From: Gammaproteobacteria bacterium 45_16_T64
Lineage (GTDB): Bacteria; Pseudomonadota; Gammaproteobacteria; Pseudomonadales; Ketobacteraceae
Direction of reading: 5' to 3'
DNA: 64,000 bases
NCBI GenBank assembly: GCA_002162955.1
Contig: MABD01000018.1
Location: forward strand, 186,001-250,000
The notes under the pieces are model-generated. The model was not told the origin of the DNA. It saw nothing but the letters and a program-made list of their open reading frames with translations, and did no database searches. Position numbers and translations under genes: made by a program. Positions within the stretch are counted from its first letter, which is position 1. The number at the start of each line of letters is the position of its first letter. Shown here one piece after another: positions 24,068-31,447 of this stretch.

Positions 24068-27000
24068 GGGTTCTCGCCATCATTATCGTAAAAATCCTCA
24101 TAAGTTTTGGCATAATAATCCTTATAAGTCTTGGATGGATCCGTGCTAGGACGCTCATGATTCGCAAATACTTTACCTATTTCCTTTCGCGCCTTCTCTC
24201 TATCACCAGTCCGAACAAGAACCTTATTATAGATATCAACATACGCCGCTGCTTGGGAACCAGCCACGCCTATATCCGGCCCTCCATTTTGTAAAACTTC
24301 TCCGCGAACCTGAATATTCATCAATGTCGCCTCCCCCTCATCTTTCAACGCACTCATTGTATTTAAATCAATGTACTGCTCCCTCGTAAGTCCACTACCT
24401 GTATATGGAACGTAGGCATCAGCCCTGTATAGTGCGTGTCCGCTTTCATGGGCTAGGGTCTGAACCAACTGCTGCGGATTATTTACGATATTTTGATCAA
24501 TTACTATTTTCTTATTTGCTTTATCTGCGTACGAACCACCCCCCCTAGTTCCATAATAATCAATATGCCAACCAGAGCGAGTAAGTGTTTGGAGGTTATT
24601 GTTTAGTGTCGGGGATTGATTAACCAGTCCTAATACTGAAATAGCCCCAGGAGAGTTCGAGCTCCCATCATCGCTTTTTGGCTGTGAATTTTTGCTCCCA
24701 CCAATAGCACCGACTGTTCTATTTGGGTCTTCTTTGAGAGCGGTACATCCTACAGGGTCAATCCAATGGACAGGATTTTGAGCATAAAGATAATTATTAT
24801 CACCACCCAACAACCCAACCGGATCAACCGTCGTAAACCTAGCCGTCTCCGGATTATAATACCGATGCCGATTATAATGCAGCCCACTCTCTTCATCAAA
24901 GTACTGCCCCTGGAACCGCAGGTTGTTCTCTACGTAATCTACATCCTTCAATGCGAGATTACCATAGGCTTTATATTGAGCAGACCAGACGATGCCGCCT
25001 TTAGCGTTGGTGATTTCTTGCGGGGTACCCAGGTGATCCAGGTGGTAGTGGTAGACCTGTTGATCTTGAATAAACGCTAGTGGTCTGAAGCTTTCTGGCT
25101 CGTAGAGGTAGAGCTTTTCGCTGTTTCTACGTTTCTCAGAGAGCAGCACATCGCCATTCCAGAGGAATTCGGTTTTGCCGAAGCGATCCTCTTTGGAGAT
25201 ACGTCGCCCTATGGCGTCATAGCAATATTGGGTATTTTGCTTGCCACCTTGAATACTGATGAGCTGGTTTTGTGCGTTATATTGATAAAGGGTTTCTAGC
25301 TTACCGCCTTTACCTCGACGCTCTTTGGTTAGGTTACCTGCAGCGTCGTATTCGAACTTACGGTCGCCTTGGAACTGTAGGCGGTTGCCTTTAACTTGTG
25401 CGTCTGAGCTTACGTCATCCAGCAAGTTGCCCGCTGGATCAAAATCAAACTTCTCTTCGGCGTAGCCTTTTACCGTTTGTAGGCGGTCTAGAGAGTCATA
25501 GCGGTATTCTGTGGTGCCTTTTCTGAAGTCATCGATCAGGCTGAGGTTACCGGCGTTATTATATTGGTAATCCCGCTGGATAATCTGTTGTTTGGCTTGT
25601 GTACCGGAAACACGTTGACGGGTTAATCGTCCCATTACGTCATAATCGTATTGGGTATTTAATGCGCCTTGAGTACGCTGTGTCTCTTGTCCCCAGGCAT
25701 TGCGCTGTAGATTAACCACATTATGGCCATCGTAATCCACACCCTGCCATTGTTGGGATGGGTCATAGTCAAAACGCAGGATTTTGTTATTCGGTAGCGT
25801 GGTCTCGATGCGTCGACCGGCTTGGTTATAGCGGTGAGACGTAACCGAGTTGCCTTGGGTTTCTTTCGCGAGCTGGCCGGTGCGGGTGTATTCGAACGTC
25901 ACTTCTCGGCTATCGTTGCTGGCTTCAGTCAGTTGCCCGAGCGCATCGTAAGCGAACCGGCTGACTTCGCCGTCTGGGCTGTGCTTTTGTAGCAATCGGC
26001 CTAAGGCATCACGGGTGAATAAGGTGGTGTGTTGCTGAATATCATCGGTTTGATACAGCCCTTCTATATGGGCACTGAGATGACCTTGATCGTTATAGCG
26101 ATATTGTTGCACTCGCCCATCAAAGCCCACCTCTTCCGTTAGGCGTTCGTTCTTATCGTATTTAAGGCTATAACGCTCACCTTTTTCATTGATAAGACCG
26201 GTGAGGTTACGCTCTTTATCGTATTCATATTCAAACACATGACCGAGAGGGTCTATCTTGCGTCTGACTTGAGCGAGGCCATCGTATTGATATTGGGTGA
26301 CACGGCCAGCGGCATCTTTGTGGGATACCAGTTGATCGTTTTCGTTGTAGGATAAATGGTTGGTACTGCCATCAGGGTAACGAACGGCAACAATATTGCC
26401 TTGCACATCATAAGCGTAAGCGGTGGTTTTTACCTTGCTCTCGCCTTCTTTGGATTCATCGATGGCAGAGACTTGGCCCAAGCGATTGTATTGGTACTGA
26501 GTGTGGTGCTGGTTAAACGTTTCTTTGACTAACTTACCCTGTTTATTCCATGACAGGTATTTTGTCGTGCCGGCTGCATCTTGAATTTCAACTGGCAAAC
26601 CCATGGCATTATATTGGTAGCGGGTTGCGTTGCCTTCTGGATTAATTGTTTCAGTGATTAATCCATTATCATCATATTGTCTCGACCAGGTATTACCCAA
26701 TGCATCGGTAACACTGACTGGGCGTGCGCTTTGGTAATCAACTTTATGTCCGCCACCCACAGGGTCTTTGTATTCGGTAACTTGGCCATCACTATTATAG
26801 CTATAGTGATGCTCTATATTGTCGCCGTGCTGTTTAACCTCTATGCGGCGCGTAAGGTTGCCGTTGTCGTCAAATTCGAAACGGGTTTCTGCGCCTTCGG
26901 GGTCGATCTCTTTGGTGATTTTTGCGTCGTCGTTATAGTGAAATTCTCGTACACCACCGCGACTATCGATGGCTCGGCTAACCTGGTTCTCCACGTCCCA

Positions 27001-30000
27001 TTCAAATTGGTAACTATACACACCTTCGTCACCGTATTGCTTAACGCAACGGGCTTTCGGTGTATGTTGGTCCCACTCAAAATAGAAGTTAAATCCGGTT
27101 TTGAGGGTTCGCTGGGTAATGATGTGATTGCGGTAGGCGTAGCGCTCGGCATGTTGATTAGCGTCAGCACACGCCACCATATCCAGTGCTTCGTCATAAT
27201 GGTATTGCACCAGCGTAGTAAGTTGACTGTCCTCAGCGACACGGTCAATTTGTGCAATACAACCGCCACTCCATTGGAATACCAGAGTTGCGCCCCAGCT
27301 ACTTTGAATTGCCTGTAGCTGTTTTGAATCTGGGTGGTAGTGACAGTCTACGCGATTGCCCAGCGTATCCATTACCGTTTGTAGGGTAGCGACTTTTTCA
27401 TTATCACCGCGACTAAAGATGCGGTCCGGTGCTCCAATGGCGCTCAGAATAAATGTATTGTTATCAATACAGGTTAGGCTGAGTTTTTCTGTGTCATTGG
27501 TATGGGTCTTACCCGGAGATGGGCGACTAAACGGAATGCTTCGGCCTTCATCATCGAGGAATTCAATTTTGTATCGCGATATTTGTAGCTGCTGACTCAG
27601 TGGGTGGGTCCAACCTACACCCAAACCACGCTGCTGTGTATTGGAAGTGCGGTATACCCGCTTCCACGCGAACGGTAATGGTCCTTCTAACACAAAGTCT
27701 TCGAGCTCTAAGAATTCTTCGCCGGTGACCATATTGATCGGCTCACCTTCTAGCGAACACTCATTACCACGGCCACAGCGTTGACCGTTTTCTAAGGTGC
27801 CGCCATCGGCATCTTTCGGTCTATGTAGGGTTTTCACTTCAACCGGTGTGGTCTGGACTTTATGAATCGCATTGCTATTACTAGTGGCATTACGTTTGCT
27901 GGCCTTGCCAAGCTTTTTCAAACCTTTCGCGATATCAGCGGCAAGCTCGCCCGCTTCTGTGACGAGACGTCCCACTTTACCGGTAATGCTTGCGGTCAAG
28001 AGAGCAGCACCCGCTCCCATGGTGAAGATGGTCACCAGTATTTCAATGACAATAGGGGCGGCTTTGCGCGTGGCGTCCACGCCTGATATAGCGTCCCAAT
28101 AATCCCCAGGGAAATCCGTGAGCATATCCCAGGTTTCTTTATCATCAATGAGTAGGTTGATGGCTTCTGCAATTTCACCACCAAAGTCATAAGCAGACTG
28201 GCCGGCTTTTTCGGCTTCTTCGTATTTTCGTTCTATCTCCCGTACGTCACCGGTCAGGATATCCATCACCAGATCAAGATAGGCCATTTCTGCTTTGTAT
28301 AAACCCTTGCCTACGGCTTCTACAAAAGAGGCAAGATCCGTTACCAGATCCCATCCGCCCATCATCGCCGCACCCACATACACTAGGCCCATGTCAAACG
28401 CTGACATGCTATCAGCAACCATTTGCTGGGCATCGGTTCGGCTTTGGGTTTCAGCAACAATATTATTCAGCGTGGTACGTAACTGATTGCGTAAATCGGC
28501 AAGCTTAGCTTCTTCCTCTTCGCGAGAGATATATTCAATCCCCACGGTACCTTTGGGTAAGCCTTCTTCAAAGGCTTCACCTTTTTCATCTAACTCGCCT
28601 TCACGTACACTGCCATCAGCCAAGTAGAGTTTATAGGGGTGATTGCTTGCAGGGGTATCATGTTTATCGTCCCAGGCTAAGCTGAGTTTAATCCAATCTT
28701 TATCTTTGGTTTTGTCGATAACCGGTGTTGCCAGCAATGGATTACCACCGAGGCTATCCGCCGCGTTTTGTGATGCAGATGAAGCAACACCGCTAGCATT
28801 GGATAAACGAAGGTCATCACCTGGCCGATGATCAATAATAATTTTCTGCGCACCACCACCCACCATTGCCGAGCCCGGCTGAGCAACTTTCCCTGGTTTG
28901 TCGTTCACCGGTAATTGCGGCTTATCGGGGGATTGAGGTGAAGCACCTTGTGCACTTCCACCGCCACCACCGGAATTAATACGTACCATTGAACCGGTAA
29001 TGGATACACCGGCAGGACTTAAGAATAACGTACCACCGCCACCTTTGATGGTCATACTCATACCGCCATCAATAATTAACGAACTGGCAGATTTTAGATG
29101 GGTTTGCTGGGCTTGCTGCACATGGTCGGTGCCGCTCTTCATATGGAAGTCTTTGCCGACTTTTAATGAATAAGCATCGGCAACTTTAGTGTGGCTACTG
29201 CCATTGATGGTAACGTGCCGATCTTTTGCCACTTCTTCCTGGGTATTATTGGTGACAATTTGGTGCTGATCTTTGTCGACCTTTTGCTTCCAATCGTTTT
29301 TGACCCGAATATCCACATCTTTTTCTGCATGCAAATATATTTGTTCTTTACCGGTTTTGTCTTCTATTCGCAGTTCGTTATGACCGTCTCCACCAGGGGA
29401 GCTATTACTGCGAAATACGGTACGGGTTTTATTACGCGGCAACCCTTCTGGCACTGGGTTGCTGGTGTTGTAGGTACAGCCTGTAATCATCGGTCGATCA
29501 GGGTTGCCATATTCGAATTGAACAATGACTTCTTGGCCAACACGCGGTACGGCAATGCTGCCATAGCTATTGCCTGCAAAACCTTGTGATACACGAATCC
29601 ACAAACTGCTGCGCTCATTCATCTGACCTTGCTGGTCCCAATGGAATTGCACTTTGACACGACCCAAATTATCCGTATAGATTTCTTCTGACCCAGGTCC
29701 CGTCACAATCGCGGTTTGGTGATCATAAGCGGTGGGCTTAGGCAGAACAGGTACTCTAAAGGTGGTGCCATTAGGCATGGTGGTAAATGTGGATTGATAC
29801 TCTGTGCCCTGGTTCGAACTTCCCTCTTCTAAGGATTGCGGTTGTATTCCTTCATGGATAACGTGGGTGAGCAAATATTTTCGATTAAACGCTGGCGTAA
29901 TATGTTGTTCTATTTCGAGTAATTTACCCGGCATTAAACGCACGCACTGGGTTTGCCCTTCCCCCGTAATGACACTGGCACACGCCGCCTCGTGGTGGAT

Positions 30001-30921
30001 TTGAGCATAACGCTTGGCATCCGCAGGCGTTTCAAAATAACCAGGGAATTGGTATTTCTCTAAATCACCCTCTGGGTTCACTTGATGACTTAACGCTAGC
30101 TGGGTATTGCTAGGACTATAATCCGCAAGGGTAACACTGTGGGCTGAAGCAACATCCCAAGGGGTTGCTCGCACGCCACATTCTGGGCATAGGTTATTCG
30201 CCGGAACCGCACCAAGGCGAACAGAACAAGACGGACAGGTGGCGCGCGTTTGTGATTGCTGGCTATGGGTGTAGTCGTAAATGCTATCGGTGTATTGCGC
30301 CATCCCAGTTCTATCGTGGAATGGTATTTTTGCGTTGCCTGCGATAGGTCCAAACACCGCATTTTTATCGCTGATCACCATGCAATGGCGATCCAGATTG
30401 TGCTCGAAGAAATAGAACATCCCCTCTTCGCTCATCAATCGCTCAGCAAAGGCAAAGTCGCTCTCACCGTATTGGACGTAATAGTCTCGTTTGCGGTAAC
30501 TACCCGACAACGAAAAGCGCACGTTTATACCGCTGATACCACCACCGGCTAGCGTGACTTTTAGAATATCAACAATGCTTAAATCTTGGAAAATACGGTA
30601 GCGTTGACTTAACGCCATAAATTGAAGCTTGGGCACCAGCACAATACGGTAATTGGCAAAACGGTCGCCATGGCCCAGCTGAATAAATTGAATGACCTCA
30701 CCATGGATTAGACGATTATGTAGGTTATCGTCCACCAGGGTTAATACCCCTGCCTTTTCTAGAAACTGCTCAGCGCTTAGCTCAAAGTTTTCCGACACCA
30801 GATCAATGGTAAATTGAAAGGGTTGTGAAATCGCCTCTTTACCGGTGAACTCGATCACACGCAGTGATTCGCCAAGTCCTATTAGCTCAAAGGTAAACTT
30901 AGTGGCATTCGCTGGGAGCAT
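24064..30921 (-). CDS. VgrG-Rhs fusion effector with C-terminal HExxH metallopeptidase-like toxin
   Basis: A giant type VI secretion spike-effector, 2285 residues from the ATG at 30921 (AGGA upstream; the frame is open to 30966). Residues 1 to about 660 are VgrG: the gp27-like part (ESDFAFAERLMSEEGMFYFF), the OB-fold (DNLGRVKVQFHWDQQG, SYGSIAVPRVGQEVIVQFEY) and the beta-helix tip. A zinc-ribbon-like pair CPSC (Cys229/232) and CPEC (Cys245/248) is inserted in the gp27 part. After a linker come hydrophobic helices (GLVYVGAAMMGGW; VIEILVTIFTMGAGAALL), then the Rhs shell: GEPINMVTGEEFLE and many YD repeats. The core ends at DPVGLLGG and NPVHWIDPVGC, where the usual Leu after DPxG is Cys. The final about 230 residues are the toxin, with HESGH (2158-2162) and downstream Glu candidates (DEGEA), a zincin pattern. 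No PAAR domain, adaptor or T6SS structural genes are adjacent. Confidence 0.93.
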   Translation of the reverse strand: MLPANATKFTFELIGLGESLRVIEFTGKEAISQPFQFTIDLVSENFELSAEQFLEKAGVLTLVDDNLHNRLIHGEVIQFIQLGHGDRFANYRIVLVPKLQFMALSQRYRIFQDLSIVDILKVTLAGGGISGINVRFSLSGSYRKRDYYVQYGESDFAFAERLMSEEGMFYFFEHNLDRHCMVISDKNAVFGPIAGNAKIPFHDRTGMAQYTDSIYDYTHSQQSQTRATCPSCSVRLGAVPANNLCPECGVRATPWDVASAHSVTLADYSPSNTQLALSHQVNPEGDLEKYQFPGYFETPADAKRYAQIHHEAACASVITGEGQTQCVRLMPGKLLEIEQHITPAFNRKYLLTHVIHEGIQPQSLEEGSSNQGTEYQSTFTTMPNGTTFRVPVLPKPTAYDHQTAIVTGPGSEEIYTDNLGRVKVQFHWDQQGQMNERSSLWIRVSQGFAGNSYGSIAVPRVGQEVIVQFEYGNPDRPMITGCTYNTSNPVPEGLPRNKTRTVFRSNSSPGGDGHNELRIEDKTGKEQIYLHAEKDVDIRVKNDWKQKVDKDQHQIVTNNTQEEVAKDRHVTINGSSHTKVADAYSLKVGKDFHMKSGTDHVQQAQQTHLKSASSLIIDGGMSMTIKGGGGTLFLSPAGVSITGSMVRINSGGGGGSAQGASPQSPDKPQLPVNDKPGKVAQPGSAMVGGGAQKIIIDHRPGDDLRLSNASGVASSASQNAADSLGGNPLLATPVIDKTKDKDWIKLSLAWDDKHDTPASNHPYKLYLADGSVREGELDEKGEAFEEGLPKGTVGIEYISREEEEAKLADLRNQLRTTLNNIVAETQSRTDAQQMVADSMSAFDMGLVYVGAAMMGGWDLVTDLASFVEAVGKGLYKAEMAYLDLVMDILTGDVREIERKYEEAEKAGQSAYDFGGEIAEAINLLIDDKETWDMLTDFPGDYWDAISGVDATRKAAPIVIEILVTIFTMGAGAALLTASITGKVGRLVTEAGELAADIAKGLKKLGKASKRNATSNSNAIHKVQTTPVEVKTLHRPKDADGGTLENGQRCGRGNECSLEGEPINMVTGEEFLELEDFVLEGPLPFAWKRVYRTSNTQQRGLGVGWTHPLSQQLQISRYKIEFLDDEGRSIPFSRPSPGKTHTNDTEKLSLTCIDNNTFILSAIGAPDRIFSRGDNEKVATLQTVMDTLGNRVDCHYHPDSKQLQAIQSSWGATLVFQWSGGCIAQIDRVAEDSQLTTLVQYHYDEALDMVACADANQHAERYAYRNHIITQRTLKTGFNFYFEWDQHTPKARCVKQYGDEGVYSYQFEWDVENQVSRAIDSRGGVREFHYNDDAKITKEIDPEGAETRFEFDDNGNLTRRIEVKQHGDNIEHHYSYNSDGQVTEYKDPVGGGHKVDYQSARPVSVTDALGNTWSRQYDDNGLITETINPEGNATRYQYNAMGLPVEIQDAAGTTKYLSWNKQGKLVKETFNQHHTQYQYNRLGQVSAIDESKEGESKVKTTAYAYDVQGNIVAVRYPDGSTNHLSYNENDQLVSHKDAAGRVTQYQYDGLAQVRRKIDPLGHVFEYEYDKERNLTGLINEKGERYSLKYDKNERLTEEVGFDGRVQQYRYNDQGHLSAHIEGLYQTDDIQQHTTLFTRDALGRLLQKHSPDGEVSRFAYDALGQLTEASNDSREVTFEYTRTGQLAKETQGNSVTSHRYNQAGRRIETTLPNNKILRFDYDPSQQWQGVDYDGHNVVNLQRNAWGQETQRTQGALNTQYDYDVMGRLTRQRVSGTQAKQQIIQRDYQYNNAGNLSLIDDFRKGTTEYRYDSLDRLQTVKGYAEEKFDFDPAGNLLDDVSSDAQVKGNRLQFQGDRKFEYDAAGNLTKERRGKGGKLETLYQYNAQNQLISIQGGKQNTQYCYDAIGRRISKEDRFGKTEFLWNGDVLLSEKRRNSEKLYLYEPESFRPLAFIQDQQVYHYHLDHLGTPQEITNAKGGIVWSAQYKAYGNLALKDVDYVENNLRFQGQYFDEESGLHYNRHRYYNPETARFTTVDPVGLLGGDNNYLYAQNPVHWIDPVGCTALKEDPNRTVGAIGGSKNSQPKSDDGSSNSPGAISVLGLVNQSPTLNNNLQTLTRSGWHIDYYGTRGGGSYADKANKKIVIDQNIVNNPQQLVQTLAHESGHALYRADAYVPYTGSGLTREQYIDLNTMSALKDEGEATLMNIQVRGEVLQNGGPDIGVAGSQAAAYVDIYNKVLVRTGDREKARKEIGKVFANHERPSTDPSKTYKDYYAKTYEDFYDNDGENP

Positions 30922-30925
30922 TACT

Positions 30926-30963
30926 CTGTCCTGTCTTTTAACATTTATATATAGACAGGACAG
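30926..30963 (-). promoter_or_regulatory. Inverted repeat that pairs with the vgrG-rhs ribosome-binding site
   Basis: Arms CTGTCCTGTCT (30926-30936) and AGACAGGACAG (30953-30963) are perfectly complementary over 11 bases with a 16-base AT-rich loop. Read on the minus strand, the arm nearest the gene contains AGGACAG, which is the Shine-Dalgarno sequence 4-7 bases before the ATG at 30921. A hairpin in the mRNA would hide it, giving translational control by temperature, protein or RNA binding. The same repeat could instead be a DNA operator. Confidence 0.65.
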
Positions 30964-31024
30964 CAATAAAGCATTTGGGGAAATATAGAGGGATTAGGTC
31001 GATTAACGGGGCTCGCGGCAGCCC

Positions 31025-31447
31025 TTAGCGGTGTTTAGCAACCTCACTGATCACCCACTTCGCTTCGCTCTTGGCCCGATCAGCCTTCCAGGTGGTATTT
31101 TCAGGGAATAATGACAGCGCTTTTTGGGCAAATTGCTTGGCAGCGCCGTACTGCCCCGCATCCAGTTTAACCCGTGACAATGCAACATAGACATCAGGGG
31201 ATCGAGGAGCCAACCGCAATGCCCGCTCCAACGTAGCTGCCGCTTCTGATAAACGCCCTCCTCGTCGTAGCTGATCGCCTTTAAGTATCAGGTTATCCAC
31301 CGCAACTAACCCGGTGTCAGCCGCCGTCTGGCCATGCTGATTTGCAGGCCCCACAAGTATTAACGTGTCACACCCTGCAAGCCACAGGCTTGCAATAACG
31401 ACACTGGCTCGCAGCATCGATCTGTATACTCTGTTTAACACCAACAT
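31025..31447 (-). CDS. TPR lipoprotein, co-translated with PBP1b
   Basis: About 140 residues. The ATG at 31447 overlaps the stop of mrcB as TGATG and has GGAG 4 bases upstream, so I take it as the start although the frame is open to 31501. A lipoprotein signal ends in LWLAGC. After a linker (VGPANQHGQTAADTG) two TPR units follow: GDQLRRGGRLSEAAATLERA with LRLAPRSPDVYVALSRVKL, and DAGQYGAAKQFAQKALSLFP. Lipoproteins coupled to bifunctional penicillin-binding proteins are often their activators or scaffolds (LpoB is the best-known case). This one is not LpoB by sequence, so a PBP1b-related role is inference from gene order. Confidence 0.78.
   Translation of the reverse strand: MLVLNRVYRSMLRASVVIASLWLAGCDTLILVGPANQHGQTAADTGLVAVDNLILKGDQLRRGGRLSEAAATLERALRLAPRSPDVYVALSRVKLDAGQYGAAKQFAQKALSLFPENTTWKADRAKSEAKWVISEVAKHR

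Noticed and set aside
26677..27318. 213-residue plus-strand frame inside the Rhs gene
   Set aside because: It is antisense to conserved YD repeats of the Rhs shell and has no family pattern or ribosome-binding site.
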